Shown: positions 36,365 through 46,661, counted from the stretch's first letter. The stretch: 64,000 nucleotides of DNA from Negativicutes bacterium (GCA_009929605.1 SAAC01000001.1:1-64000), one strand, 5' to 3'. Notes: a model not told the origin generated them from the sequence alone. Numbers and translations are program-made.

Positions 36365-37282
36365 TTATTGCGCTTTAATGTATGGTGACGTTAAATTGAC
36401 ATCTATATATTGAGCATTTACTTTTCGTGTTTCGATATCTTTGATCATCGATTCTGAAAGTTCTGCTTTTTTCGCTAAATCTTGAGAATTTCCTAACCGT
36501 AATTGTAATCCGTTAACTGTATAGGCCAATAAATTATCAGGATCTCCGATATTTACTTCTGCAATGTTTTTAAACCCATCTCTGCTCAACGCATTTAAAT
36601 AGGTCAACGCTGCCAAAATATCTGGATTGGTTATAGTATCGCCTAGCAAAATATTACCCGTCTTTACCCCAGAAATAATTGGCACATTAGTTGCCGTAAT
36701 AGCTGGTTCACTAGCAACGACTTGGCCAGTTTTATCTAATGTTAGATATCCAAATTGAGATGGAATAACCGCAATTGCACGACGTTCAACAATATTAACG
36801 ACCATGGTCAGAGGAAATTCATAACTAATTTGTGCTTCCTCAACTCGTAAGTCTTTAGACAATCGATCTTTTAATTTTTCTGTACGAACTTTTAATAGAT
36901 TTACAGGTTCATCTATATTGCCAGCTACCTTCACATCCTCCAGCGTCACTTTGTCAGACCCAGTGACACGCATATTTCCTAATGGAATTGGCAATACATA
37001 GAGTAATGCTAATCCCACTAAAACAGCGGCACCGATTTTAACAAGTTTGCTTCGTTTATTGGTGGATGGGGGTTCTTCTGCATGTCCAGGAGACATACGA
37101 CGGTGTGTCTCACTATGTTCAGAATCATATGTACTACGTTCATATTCCTCTTGCGCAGAATAAGCAGCTGGTTGAAATCTTTGTTGTGTTTGTCCAGAGT
37201 CTTGTATAAAAGGCTGTTGTTTTACAGACTCTTCGTGAGAGGGGCGCGGATGTCTTTCGTTACGAAATTGTCTTTCGTCCAT
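36365..37282 (-). CDS. ftsQ: Cell division protein FtsQ/DivIB
   Basis: A bitopic division protein of 305 residues with a long polar cytoplasmic part (1-78, rich in Gln, Glu, His and Arg), one membrane helix (about 81-98) and a POTRA domain (MRVTGSDKVTLEDVKVAGNI). A beta domain with FGYLTLDKTGQVV and VPIISGV follows. FtsQ scaffolds FtsB and FtsL. The cytoplasmic tail is unusually long for the family. AGGGAGAGG precedes the ATG. It lies between ddl and the DUF881 gene. Confidence 0.9.
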   Translation of the reverse strand: MDERQFRNERHPRPSHEESVKQQPFIQDSGQTQQRFQPAAYSAQEEYERSTYDSEHSETHRRMSPGHAEEPPSTNKRSKLVKIGAAVLVGLALLYVLPIPLGNMRVTGSDKVTLEDVKVAGNIDEPVNLLKVRTEKLKDRLSKDLRVEEAQISYEFPLTMVVNIVERRAIAVIPSQFGYLTLDKTGQVVASEPAITATNVPIISGVKTGNILLGDTITNPDILAALTYLNALSRDGFKNIAEVNIGDPDNLLAYTVNGLQLRLGNSQDLAKKAELSESMIKDIETRKVNAQYIDVNLTSPYIKAQ

Positions 37283-37342
37283 GTCCTCTCCCTTCTACTC
37301 TTTACAGCAGCATACTACTCTATACTGCCATAATCTTTGATT

Positions 37343-38278
37343 TTATAATTTTCCAATACCTGCAGACAATAGGATTTCTTCACATAATTGTGGGAATTCC
37401 ATACCAGTTTCTTTTGCTGCTTTTGGCACCAAAGAAGTAGCTGTCATGCCTGGTACAGTATTGTATTCCAATACGTATAAATTATCCTTGTCATCAGTCA
37501 TAATATCCACGCGGATAACGCCACTAGCTTGTAATTCTTGGAATACAGACTTTCCAATATGTTGCATTTGAGCAGTCATGTCATCATTAATTGGTGCTGG
37601 TACCAAATAATCTGTTGCACCGGCTGTATATTTTGATGCATAGTCATATTCGCCAGAATGTGGACGAATTTCGATAACTGGCAATGCTTTACCATTCAAT
37701 ACAGATACGGTAAATTCACGACCATTCAAAAATTGTTCTACTACTAAAATTGGATCATATTTCAAAGCCTCTTTCACGGAATCTGCTAATTGTGCTTCTT
37801 CTTTTACAATGGTGACGCCAATACTAGAACCTTGTGTAGCAGGTTTTAACACTACAGGGAAAGAGAAATTAGTATGAATATGATCAATAATATCTTGTTC
37901 GCTTTGTACATTACCATTATAGGATTCAGACATAGCCGTTGGAATACCAGCGCCTTTAAAGACGGCTTTACTAATTTTTTTATTCATTCCTACAGCATGC
38001 GTCATAACGCCAGAACCTGTATATGGAATTTCAGCCATTTCAAGTAAACCTTGTAATGCCCCATCTTCACCATATTTACCATGGATAGCATTAAACACAA
38101 CATCACCATTCATAGCTGCAATATCAGCAAGTAATGTAGTAGGATTTAATTCAAGAGTCTTAGCTTGATAGCCAAGGCTTACTAGTGCGTCTGCAATCGC
38201 ACTTGCAGTACGACGAGATACATCAGCCTCTTTAGATGGGCCACCCATTAATACGACAACTTGTTTATCTTTCATCAT
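37343..38278 (-). CDS. ddl: D-alanine--D-alanine ligase
   Basis: An ATP-grasp enzyme joining two D-Ala for the pentapeptide stem. VLMGGPSKEADVSRRTA at the N-terminus, HGKYGEDGALQGLLE, VLKPATQGSSIGV (ATP grasp) and LEYNTVPGMTATSLVPKAA with the Mg2+ ligands are all visible. At 311 residues it is normal. The start codon overlaps the murC stop by 4 bases. Confidence 0.95.
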   Translation of the reverse strand: MMKDKQVVVLMGGPSKEADVSRRTASAIADALVSLGYQAKTLELNPTTLLADIAAMNGDVVFNAIHGKYGEDGALQGLLEMAEIPYTGSGVMTHAVGMNKKISKAVFKGAGIPTAMSESYNGNVQSEQDIIDHIHTNFSFPVVLKPATQGSSIGVTIVKEEAQLADSVKEALKYDPILVVEQFLNGREFTVSVLNGKALPVIEIRPHSGEYDYASKYTAGATDYLVPAPINDDMTAQMQHIGKSVFQELQASGVIRVDIMTDDKDNLYVLEYNTVPGMTATSLVPKAAKETGMEFPQLCEEILLSAGIGKL

Positions 38279-39654
38279 AAACCTTCTTCTAGCAATGCTA
38301 ATAATTTAGGACCATATTGATTAATAGAACCTGCACCCATAGTAATGACTAAATCATTAGGGCGAACAACATTCTTCAAAATACCAGGTACATCATCTAC
38401 ATTTTCTACATAATTAACGTGTTTATTCGTAGCTTTCAAAATAGCATCTGGAATCGTATGTCCGTCAATGCCTGGAATTGGATCTTCACCCGAGCTATAG
38501 ATGTCCGTAATATACAATTCATCTGCATAGTTAAATGCTGTACTGAATTCATTAACCAGGAGACTAGTACGAGTATAACGATGTGGCTGGAATACGCAAA
38601 TAACACGGTGTTTTTCAAGTTCTTTCGCGGATTTTAATGTCGCTTTGATTTCTGTTGGATGATGCGCATAATCATCAACCACCCAAACACCGGCAACATG
38701 GCCTTTTGTTTCAAATCTACGTTTTGCACCGATGAATTTGCCCAAACCTTTTTGGATATCTTCAATAGAAACCTCACAATATTCATGGCCTATAATGAAA
38801 GCTGCCAAAGAATTCAATACATTATGTTGACCTGGCACACGTAAATTAATACGTGCTACATTCGTATCTTTATGATACACATCATATACGAGTGTACTAT
38901 CTTGGTAGTGAATATTTTTAGCTACATAATCATTAGATTCATCCAAGCCATAGGTGATAAATTGACGATTTACCTGTGTCATCACATATTGGATTTTGTC
39001 ATTGTCCCCACAAACTACGGCTTTGCCGTCAACAGGCAATGTTTCCACAAATTCGCAGAATGCTTTGAGCAAATTCTCCATAGTTTTGTAATGATCCATG
39101 TGGTCATTTTCAATGTTTGTAATAACAATAGCTTTTGGGCGTAATTTCAAGAAAGACCCATCGCTCTCGTCAGCCTCAACAATGCTAAATTTACCTTTAC
39201 CAAGGCAACTACTACCTTTCAGGTAATCTACTTCGCCACCGATAATCACGGTTGGCTCTACCTCACCTTCTACTAGGATTTGACCAATCATGGAAGTAGT
39301 GGAGGTTTTACCATGTGCACCTGCCACTGCTATGCCGTCTGTTACATCTAGTACGGCTTTCACGATATCAGATCGATGAAGGACTGTAATGCCTTGCTCT
39401 CGCGCTGCTTTCAATTCCGGGTTATCTTCGCGAATCGCGGTAGAACGAACCACTGCATCCACACCATTTACATAAGATGCATCATGACCAATATGGATGG
39501 TAGCACCCATAGAACGGAATTTTTCAGTCGTTGACGATTCTGCAAGGTCAGAGCCAGATACTTCATAGCCCTTGCAAATCAAAATATTTGCTATAGCACG
39601 CATTCCTGATCCAGCTATACCAATTAGATGAATTTTATGAATACCATTTAACAT
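38275..39654 (-). CDS. murC: UDP-N-acetylmuramate--L-alanine ligase
   Basis: Adds L-Ala to UDP-MurNAc using ATP. The N-terminal UDP-binding motif HLIGIAGSGM, the P-loop AGAHGKTSTTSM, the central NIENDHMDHY and the C-terminal FQPHRYTR and VVDDYAHHPTEI are present. The ATG at 39654 has AGGAG 8 bases upstream and gives 459 residues; a longer frame reaching 39684 would overlap murG and lacks a site. No murB follows. Confidence 0.95.
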   Translation of the reverse strand: MLNGIHKIHLIGIAGSGMRAIANILICKGYEVSGSDLAESSTTEKFRSMGATIHIGHDASYVNGVDAVVRSTAIREDNPELKAAREQGITVLHRSDIVKAVLDVTDGIAVAGAHGKTSTTSMIGQILVEGEVEPTVIIGGEVDYLKGSSCLGKGKFSIVEADESDGSFLKLRPKAIVITNIENDHMDHYKTMENLLKAFCEFVETLPVDGKAVVCGDNDKIQYVMTQVNRQFITYGLDESNDYVAKNIHYQDSTLVYDVYHKDTNVARINLRVPGQHNVLNSLAAFIIGHEYCEVSIEDIQKGLGKFIGAKRRFETKGHVAGVWVVDDYAHHPTEIKATLKSAKELEKHRVICVFQPHRYTRTSLLVNEFSTAFNYADELYITDIYSSGEDPIPGIDGHTIPDAILKATNKHVNYVENVDDVPGILKNVVRPNDLVITMGAGSINQYGPKLLALLEEGL

Positions 39655-39673
39655 GGTGATTTCTCCTAACTTC

Positions 39674-40822
39674 TCATTTTGCAATTTCTAACGCAATTGT
39701 TGCAATATCATGGGCGGCCTTTGGCTTGCCTAATTGTAACGCCCCTGCTGCCATTTGTTGTAACAGTGCAGGATTGTCCATAAACATTTCAATTTCACCG
39801 ATTAAATCTTTCGGTGATAGCATTTTATCTACTATCATGTGGGCAGCCCCTTCTTGCACGAAAATGCGTGCATTATAGGTTTGGTGATCCTCAGCAGCAT
39901 ATGGATATGGCACTAAAACAGATGGAATCCCACGAACTGCCAATTCCGCCAGCCCAATAGCACCAGAACGAAACACTGCTAAATCAGCTGCCGCTAGAGC
40001 TTTTGGCATATCGTGTAAATACGGCAACACCATTGTGGCTCTACCATATGTAAATCCGCCTAACGCCTTGGCGATATCTGCTTGATTTGACTGTGTAAAA
40101 TCACCATCTAATGCGGCTTTCACCGTATCAAATTCACCAGAGCCTGTGACGTGAATCAATTTAAGATTCTCTCGATTTTTAAAATGCTTATGTACTTCTA
40201 TCATGGCTGTATTAATAGTACGCGCACCACGAGAACCACCAGCAATCAACACAGTAAAATCTGTATCAGTTAAATTGAAATAATTACGACCTTGCTCACG
40301 AGTATCTACTAATACCTCTGGACGCACAGGATTTCCTGTATATACAATACGTTTTGCTTTGCCAAAAGATTTTTTAGCTTCTTCATACCCAACGGCTACA
40401 ACATCCACAAAACGGCTTAAAATTTTGTTCGTAATACCTGCGATTACGTTTTGTTCTTGAATAATAGTAGGCACCTTACGTAATGCAGCGGCTAGTAAAA
40501 TGGGGCCGCAAACATAACCACCTGTGCCGATAACAACATCTGGTTTAAAATCAGAAATAATGGCATTGGCCTTTACAAGAGATAAACAAGTTTTTCCCAA
40601 TGTAGTTAATGTTTTTAAGGACAACTGACGTTGCAAACCTTGTACGGGAATCGTACGGAATGCAATGCCCTCTTTTGGTACTAACGTAGCCTCTAAACCA
40701 GCCGCTGTACCTACATATAGTACTTCAGCGTCAGGAAGAATAGCCATAATTTCTTTATAGATAGTGATAGCTGGGTAAATATGACCACCTGTACCACCGC
40801 CAGAAATGATGATTCGTTTCAT
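39674..40822 (-). CDS. murG: Lipid II synthase MurG
   Basis: A GT28-family enzyme on the inner face of the membrane that transfers GlcNAc from UDP-GlcNAc to lipid I. GGGTGGHIYPA (8-18) is the acceptor-side glycine loop, IGTGGYVCGP and IIQEQNVIAGITN follow, and GGSRGARTIN and FRSGAIGLAELAVRGIPSVLVPYP bind the donor. The 382-residue length is normal. Its start overlaps the murD stop by one base. Confidence 0.95.
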   Translation of the reverse strand: MKRIIISGGGTGGHIYPAITIYKEIMAILPDAEVLYVGTAAGLEATLVPKEGIAFRTIPVQGLQRQLSLKTLTTLGKTCLSLVKANAIISDFKPDVVIGTGGYVCGPILLAAALRKVPTIIQEQNVIAGITNKILSRFVDVVAVGYEEAKKSFGKAKRIVYTGNPVRPEVLVDTREQGRNYFNLTDTDFTVLIAGGSRGARTINTAMIEVHKHFKNRENLKLIHVTGSGEFDTVKAALDGDFTQSNQADIAKALGGFTYGRATMVLPYLHDMPKALAAADLAVFRSGAIGLAELAVRGIPSVLVPYPYAAEDHQTYNARIFVQEGAAHMIVDKMLSPKDLIGEIEMFMDNPALLQQMAAGALQLGKPKAAHDIATIALEIAK

Positions 40823-42192
40823 TAAGGCTCGTTCCCTTCTTCTAATGCTAATACTTCTTTCTTAAAATCCTCGCCCCGTTCTTCAAAGCAAGAATACCAA
40901 TCGAAACTAGAACATGCAGGAGATAATAATACGATATCCCCGGGCTGTGCCAAGTCACGACCTAATCGAACTGCTTCCTTCATACTTTGGGCACGATGAA
41001 TGTCTTTGATCCCCGCAGCTCTTGCATCATCTTCAAATCGCTCAGCTGCTTCTCCCATCAGAATGAGTTCTTTTGCTTTTTCTTTAACCAGTATCATAAA
41101 CTCTTCTACTGGCGTCATTTTATCATGACCACCCATGAGCAAAATAACTGGTTTAGGAAATGCTTCCAATGCTTTTACAACAGAATCTACATTCGTCGCC
41201 TTAGAATCGTTATAATAGGTCACACCATTGATTGTTTTTACACGTTCCAAACGATGTTCTACACCAGTAAACGTAAAAATTGCATTACGAATTAACTCAG
41301 CGCTCACACCCAATGCATAGGTTAATGCAATAACGGACAAAATATTTTCAATATTATGTGCCCCTGGGATATGAATTTGGACCACTTCAATAATTAATTC
41401 TTTATTACCATTACGAACCGCATAGAGATGACCATTTTCATAATATGCACCATTCTCTACTGCATGCTTTTGGCTAATATATAATACCTGACTACGGGCA
41501 CGGTTTGCCATATCGACTACAACCGCATCGTCTGCATTTAAAACTAAATAGTCCGTAGGTGTTTGAGACTTAAAAATATTCTCCTTCGCCAACACATAAT
41601 TTTCCATTGTTTTGTGGCGCGCCAAATGATCTGGGCTAATATTGAGAACAATGGCCCCTAATGGGTGAAATTCCTTAATAGACTCTAATTGATAGCTAGA
41701 TAATTCTGCAATTAAATAGCCACCTATAGGCATTTTATAAGCCATTTCACTCAATGAATCGCCAATATTACCACCTACAAAAATTGGTTTACCTGTTGCT
41801 TTCATTACTTCTGTGAGGAGTGTTGTAGTTGTGGTTTTACCATTAGTTCCTGTAACCCCCAAAATAGGAGACTTGGAAATATCATAGGCTAATTCAACTT
41901 CACTGACTACCTCGATACCACGTTCTTTAGCGGCTTTCACAATGGGACTATCCAAGGAAATACCTGGAGATATAATAATACGATCCACATTATCTAACAA
42001 AGACTCATCTTGGCGGCCCGTAATAACCGTTACTCCTACCGTCTCAAGCATGGCTTGTACATCACTAGGCAATTCAATTTTCTTATAATCATTTAACACC
42101 ACGTGAGCACCTAATTGTGCCACCACATGAGATGCACCGATACCACTTTCACCAGCGCCAAGAACTAGAATGTGTGTATTGTTATAATCCAT
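40822..42192 (-). CDS. murD: UDP-N-acetylmuramoylalanine--D-glutamate ligase
   Basis: Adds D-Glu to UDP-MurNAc-L-Ala. VLGAGESGIGASHV is the N-terminal UDP motif, GVTGTNGKTTTTTLL the ATP loop, NISPDHLARH the central His region, and YNDSKATNVDSV and LLSPACSSFDWYSCFEERGEDF mark the C-domain. The ATG at 42192 (6 bases after AGGTGG) gives 456 residues; the frame continues to 42327, but that would run into mraY. FtsW, which commonly lies between murD and murG, is absent. Confidence 0.95.
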   Translation of the reverse strand: MDYNNTHILVLGAGESGIGASHVVAQLGAHVVLNDYKKIELPSDVQAMLETVGVTVITGRQDESLLDNVDRIIISPGISLDSPIVKAAKERGIEVVSEVELAYDISKSPILGVTGTNGKTTTTTLLTEVMKATGKPIFVGGNIGDSLSEMAYKMPIGGYLIAELSSYQLESIKEFHPLGAIVLNISPDHLARHKTMENYVLAKENIFKSQTPTDYLVLNADDAVVVDMANRARSQVLYISQKHAVENGAYYENGHLYAVRNGNKELIIEVVQIHIPGAHNIENILSVIALTYALGVSAELIRNAIFTFTGVEHRLERVKTINGVTYYNDSKATNVDSVVKALEAFPKPVILLMGGHDKMTPVEEFMILVKEKAKELILMGEAAERFEDDARAAGIKDIHRAQSMKEAVRLGRDLAQPGDIVLLSPACSSFDWYSCFEERGEDFKKEVLALEEGNEP

Positions 42193-42280
42193 CATGAACC
42201 ACCTAAGTAAGAAAATACTGCATGTATCATCACTAATCATATACCAATGACTATGAATGAGAAAAAATAGAATGTTAACG

Positions 42281-43240
42281 TTATCGTACTGCCAATAAAA
42301 CACCAAGTACCGCCAATAAAGCGCCACCTAACCAAAAACGATTGACCACCGTTTGTTCGGACCAACCAGATAATTCAAAGTGATGGTGGATAGGACTCAT
42401 TTTAAACACTCGAACACCACGAGTTTTAAAGGAGATAACTTGAATAATTACAGATAAAGCTTCCATGACAAAAATCCCACCAATAATGACAAGAAGAAGT
42501 TCTGTCTTCGTCAAAATTGCCATACCTGCAAAGGCACCACCTAAAGCAAGCGATCCAGTATCACCCATAAATACCTTTGCTGGGTTGATATTAAATGCAA
42601 GAAAACCTACACAAATAGCACAAACTATAGCACCAAAAACAGCTACACTCGGCATATTATGAATCAAACCAATAACAGCAAAGGCAATTGCTGCCACCGC
42701 AGATGTACCAGCTGCAAGCCCATCAAGACCATCTGTAAGATTAACAGCATTAGTAGAGCCCACAATAATCAAGAAGGCTAATACATAGTAGCCCCAACCT
42801 AAATTCACATTAATATCTGCCACTGGAATCCACAATGTAGTAGGAATCACTAAAATCTCTGTAATAAAATAACAGAACACCGCTGCCAAAATTAATTGAC
42901 CCAGTAATTTTTGTTTTGCTGTAAGACCTAAATTGCGTTTTTTTACAGATTTTACGAAATCATCAAAGAATCCTAACAAGGCATGACCTATAGTTAAGAA
43001 CAATAACATACCTGTGGCTACATTCCAAGGCGCAAAAATTGCAATACCTATTATCATGGCAATCATCATAAATGTACCACCCATAGTAGGTGTGCCGGCT
43101 TTCGCTTGATGACTTTCAGGTCCTTCTTCGCGAATACTTTGTTGTGCATGTAATGATCTTAATACAGGAATACCTAGTTTTCCTAATATTAAGGTAATAA
43201 TTAAAGTAGCGGCAAAGGCTAATACGATTTGGTATATCAT
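42281..43240 (-). CDS. mraY: Phospho-N-acetylmuramoyl-pentapeptide transferase
   Basis: Makes lipid I from UDP-MurNAc-pentapeptide and undecaprenyl phosphate. An approximately ten-helix membrane protein of 319 residues, with GTPTMGGTFMM, the catalytic FFDDF (D-D pair), NAVNLTDGLDGLA, VFMGDTGSLALGG and the histidine motif SPIHHHFELSGW. GGAG precedes the ATG by 5 bases. Confidence 0.96.
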   Translation of the reverse strand: MIYQIVLAFAATLIITLILGKLGIPVLRSLHAQQSIREEGPESHQAKAGTPTMGGTFMMIAMIIGIAIFAPWNVATGMLLFLTIGHALLGFFDDFVKSVKKRNLGLTAKQKLLGQLILAAVFCYFITEILVIPTTLWIPVADINVNLGWGYYVLAFLIIVGSTNAVNLTDGLDGLAAGTSAVAAIAFAVIGLIHNMPSVAVFGAIVCAICVGFLAFNINPAKVFMGDTGSLALGGAFAGMAILTKTELLLVIIGGIFVMEALSVIIQVISFKTRGVRVFKMSPIHHHFELSGWSEQTVVNRFWLGGALLAVLGVLLAVR

Positions 43241-43301
43241 AATGACTCCGTTTTCTATCTATGAATAGCATAATACGGCTAGTATGACCTAGCCGATTAT
43301 A

Positions 43302-44666
43302 CTACAGAGCTTCACGCTCTTTCAATTCTTCTACAACGCGCTCCATTCGTAATCCACGAGATCCTTTTAAAAGAATAACATCGCCTTTTTCACGAACGTC
43401 GCAATATTCATTAGCCATATCCAAATGACTATCACATCTATATACTGTAACACCATATTGCTTCGCTTCTTTAGCAATATATGCTGCCGCCTCTCCAAAG
43501 GTAAATACAATATCATAGCCTTCGTCAGCTAGAAGCTTACCAATTTCACGATGTTCTTTTTCAGTATACTCCCCTAATTCTAACATGTCACCTAACATGG
43601 CAATTTTCCGTTTACCTTCTAGTTGACCTAGGGCTTTAATAGACTCAGCCATAGAGGATGGATTTGCATTATAGGCATCATTTAACACAACAATATCATC
43701 GAAGGTCACAATTTCTTGACGCATGGGCGTACCAACAAAATCACCAAGTCCTTTTTTAATTTTTGTAGAGCTAATGCCCAAGACGCGACCTGCACCAATA
43801 GCAGCTAATGCATCATATACATTATGTGTACCAATCATTGGTAAAAATATATCAAACACTTCGTCATAGCATTTACATGTAAATTTGATGCCATCTTTCT
43901 TATAACGCAATTGGCTACCAATCACAGTGGCATTGCTTTCAATACCATAAGTGATGGTTTTGCCCTCTGTCAATTGACTCATAGCCTTAACATAGGGATC
44001 ATCTTCATTCAAAATGGCAATGCTATCTTTACCAAGGCAACGTATTAATTCACCTTTAGCCTCTGCAATAGCACCTTGAGATCCTAATAGTTCAATGTGA
44101 GATGTACCAACATTTGTAACAATACCAATTGTAGGTTCTGCAATCAATGCTAATTCTTCAATTTGACCAAGACCACGCATCCCCATTTCAACAACGCAAG
44201 CTTCATGATCTGCGGTTAATTTCAGCAATGTTTTTGGCAGACCAATTTCATTGTTAAAATTCTTTTCTGTTTTCAATACATTAAACTGTGTAGCTAACAC
44301 AGCTGCCACCATATCTTTTGTTGTTGTTTTACCAGAGGAACCAGTAATAGCTACAACAGGAATATCAAAACGACGACGATGATATCTAGCCAACTCCTGG
44401 TATGCGACTAAAGTATTTTCCACTTCAACGCAAAAAATGCCATCAACAGCACGGCCTTTTTCAACAATCGCTGCCGTCGCCCCTTTTTCAATGGCTGTTT
44501 TAATAAAATCATGGCCATCAAAAGTATCACCCTTTAAGGCTACAAACAAATAATCTTTCTCTATAGTTCTTGTATCTGTGGATACATCTAATAATGTGAG
44601 TTCTTGTTGTAATTGGCAACTACCATGGGTAGCCTCTACTACTTCTTGAAGTGTAAATTGTGCCAT
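43302..44666 (-). CDS. murF: UDP-N-acetylmuramoyl-tripeptide--D-alanyl-D-alanine ligase
   Basis: Adds D-Ala-D-Ala to the tripeptide. VSTDTRTIEKDYLFVALKG, the ATP loop ITGSSGKTTTKDM, NVGTSHIELLGS, LNDAYNANPSSM and ILLKGSRGLRMERVVEEL are present. The ATG at 44666 (AAGGAG 7 bases upstream) gives 454 residues and lies one base after the murE stop. Confidence 0.95.
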   Translation of the reverse strand: MAQFTLQEVVEATHGSCQLQQELTLLDVSTDTRTIEKDYLFVALKGDTFDGHDFIKTAIEKGATAAIVEKGRAVDGIFCVEVENTLVAYQELARYHRRRFDIPVVAITGSSGKTTTKDMVAAVLATQFNVLKTEKNFNNEIGLPKTLLKLTADHEACVVEMGMRGLGQIEELALIAEPTIGIVTNVGTSHIELLGSQGAIAEAKGELIRCLGKDSIAILNEDDPYVKAMSQLTEGKTITYGIESNATVIGSQLRYKKDGIKFTCKCYDEVFDIFLPMIGTHNVYDALAAIGAGRVLGISSTKIKKGLGDFVGTPMRQEIVTFDDIVVLNDAYNANPSSMAESIKALGQLEGKRKIAMLGDMLELGEYTEKEHREIGKLLADEGYDIVFTFGEAAAYIAKEAKQYGVTVYRCDSHLDMANEYCDVREKGDVILLKGSRGLRMERVVEELKEREAL

Positions 44667-44667
44667 C

Positions 44668-46152
44668 TTATTTCTCCTTAAGAGCTTCTCGTGCCACTTC
44701 TCTATCATCAAAATGAATAGTTCTATCTTTTAAAATTTGATAGTCTTCATGGCCTTTACCAGCAATAATTACAATATCTCCAGTGCGAGCACTGCGCACA
44801 GCCTTTTTAATGGCTTCTTTACGATCTACAACCACTTCGTACGTAGAACCTTCACGGAGCCCCTCTTTGACGCCCACTTCTACATCTTTTACGATTTGAT
44901 TTGGATCTTCTGTACGAGGATTATCAGAAGTAACGAAAATAGTATCTCCAAACTCGGCTGCGATACGTCCCATAATAGGACGTTTTGTAGCATCGCGGTC
45001 ACCACCGCAACCGAAGACAACAATCATTTTGCTCTCTTTAATCTCTTGAGCTGTTTGTAAAATATTTTGTAAGCCATCTGGTGTATGGGCATAGTCCACT
45101 ACAACTGCAAAATCTTGACCTTCTTCAATCAATTCGAATCGACCAGGTACAGATCTAAAGGACTGCAATGCTTCATCAATTTTTTCCATGGAAATATTTT
45201 CATACAAACAAGCACCAATAGCCGCCAATGTATTATACACATTAAATAGGCCCGTGGTATTCATCTTGATAGGATATTGTTTTCCGTCAAACTCAATAGT
45301 GTATGTTGATGTTTTAGATGTCATCGTCACATCATGAGCATTTAATGTACCTTTACCTTGCGTACTATATGTCATAGTTGGTGCTGTTGTGGCTTCTACC
45401 ACACGATGACCATACGGGTCATCAATGTTAATTACAGCGCCTTTACCAGTTTTCACTTGGTTTGATGCACTTACTTGCTCAAATAATTTACATTTTGCTG
45501 CTAAATAATTTTCAAAGGTCTTGTGAAAGTCCAAATGATCCTGTGTTAAATTCGTAAATACTGCCGTATCATATTCTACACCAGATACACGACCTAACGC
45601 CAATGCGTGAGAGGAAACCTCCATAATGCAGTGTGTCACACCTTCATTTACCATTTGATTTAAAATATGTTGTAAATCAACTACATCTGGTGTGGTGTTG
45701 TGGATTGGATAGGATTTGTCTTCAATCATAATATGAATGGTACCGATAATCCCCACTTTATGCCCTTGAGATCGTAAAATATGACGAATCATATGTGTCG
45801 TTGTTGTTTTACCATTAGTGCCAGTAACACCAATCATACGCATTTTATTGGCTGGGTAATCAAAGAATGAAGGAACTATATCCATCATAGCTTGGCGAGT
45901 ATCTTCTACCTTTATGATGCATACATCGCTAGATACAGTCACATCTTTAGAAACCACTAGCGCTACTGCACCAGCATCTACTGCTTTCTGAGCAAATGTA
46001 TGGCCATCTACTGTAGCACCATCCAAACAAATAAATAGGCTCCCTTTTTTTACTTGGCGAGAGTCCGCAGTAATATCTGTAATCGTTACTGTTTCATTAC
46101 CTGTAATGGATATTATTTTAGTTGTTGTAAGCAAATCTGTTATTTTTTTCAT
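44668..46152 (-). CDS. murE: UDP-MurNAc-tripeptide synthetase, meso-DAP type
   Basis: Adds the third stem residue. ITADSRQVKKGSLFICLDG, ATP loop GVTGTNGKTTTTHMI, NLTQDHLDFHKT, VDYAHTPDGL and GCGGDRDATKRP are present. The amino-acid-specifying motif reads DNPRTEDP, the Arg form that selects meso-diaminopimelate rather than lysine. The ATG at 46152 has AAGGAG 8 bases upstream and gives 494 residues, better than the GTG at 46161. A hairpin terminator separates it from ftsL, so it may need a promoter of its own. Confidence 0.95.
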   Translation of the reverse strand: MKKITDLLTTTKIISITGNETVTITDITADSRQVKKGSLFICLDGATVDGHTFAQKAVDAGAVALVVSKDVTVSSDVCIIKVEDTRQAMMDIVPSFFDYPANKMRMIGVTGTNGKTTTTHMIRHILRSQGHKVGIIGTIHIMIEDKSYPIHNTTPDVVDLQHILNQMVNEGVTHCIMEVSSHALALGRVSGVEYDTAVFTNLTQDHLDFHKTFENYLAAKCKLFEQVSASNQVKTGKGAVINIDDPYGHRVVEATTAPTMTYSTQGKGTLNAHDVTMTSKTSTYTIEFDGKQYPIKMNTTGLFNVYNTLAAIGACLYENISMEKIDEALQSFRSVPGRFELIEEGQDFAVVVDYAHTPDGLQNILQTAQEIKESKMIVVFGCGGDRDATKRPIMGRIAAEFGDTIFVTSDNPRTEDPNQIVKDVEVGVKEGLREGSTYEVVVDRKEAIKKAVRSARTGDIVIIAGKGHEDYQILKDRTIHFDDREVAREALKEK

Positions 46153-46207
46153 CCTTGCCACTCCTTATCAGAAATCAGTGTCTTATCACTGTGACTGTAT
46201 ATACGCA

Positions 46208-46238
46208 GTAAAAGCAGCCCCATAAAGGGCTGCTTTAC
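46208..46238 (-). terminator. Terminator-like hairpin between ftsL and murE
   Basis: AAAGCAGCCC (46211-46220) and GGGCTGCTTT (46227-46236) form a 10-base stem with a six-base loop; TTTTACTG follows on the minus strand. It lies 4 bases after the ftsL stop codon, where ftsI is found in other clusters. Confidence 0.75.
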
Positions 46239-46241
46239 CTA

Positions 46242-46640
46242 TTAATCTACTATCTGAGACGCCGCTCTTATATTGCGTTCTGCAGTAGTACTTTTTGTGC
46301 TATAAACAAAAGAACTAGGTAAAACCATTCCCAATTTTTCTTCTGCAATTTTTTGAATACGCACTGGGGATTTCAAAGCAGATACTTCAACATCCAAAGT
46401 ATCATTGTCTTTTGTCAATTGCACGATGTTTTGTTGAACCTTTACGACTTCATATCCTACTTTTGTACGAAGACTATTAATAAGCATAACGCCTAAGCAA
46501 AAAAGAACTAATACAAGGCCCCATGAAACCAATTGTTTCATCATAGGACTAAAATCAAAAACAAAACTCACGTCCCGTTTCTGACGTCCCACATATATAT
46601 CTGGTTTTACTTGTGCCCCTACTGCTTTTCTCGCTAGCAT
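46242..46640 (-). CDS. ftsL: FtsL-like division protein
   Basis: A bitopic protein of 132 residues: basic N-terminus (about 1-35), membrane helix LVSWGLVLVLFCLGVMLI, then a leucine-zipper-like coil (VVKVQQNIVQLTKDNDTLDVEVSALKSP). The closing element VRIQKIAEEKLGMVLP is typical of FtsL and DivIC proteins. It acts with FtsQ and FtsB at the division site. GAGGGGG lies 10 bases before the ATG at 46640; a TTG at 46658 would fall on that site. It follows rsmH as in other clusters. Confidence 0.85.
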   Translation of the reverse strand: MLARKAVGAQVKPDIYVGRQKRDVSFVFDFSPMMKQLVSWGLVLVLFCLGVMLINSLRTKVGYEVVKVQQNIVQLTKDNDTLDVEVSALKSPVRIQKIAEEKLGMVLPSSFVYSTKSTTAERNIRAASQIVD

Positions 46641-46661
46641 TACTAATAGCCCCCTCAAAAA

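Noticed and set aside
42193..42327. N-terminal extension of MurD
   Set aside because: The added residues are hydrophobic and untypical, run into mraY, and a good ribosome site supports the ATG at 42192.
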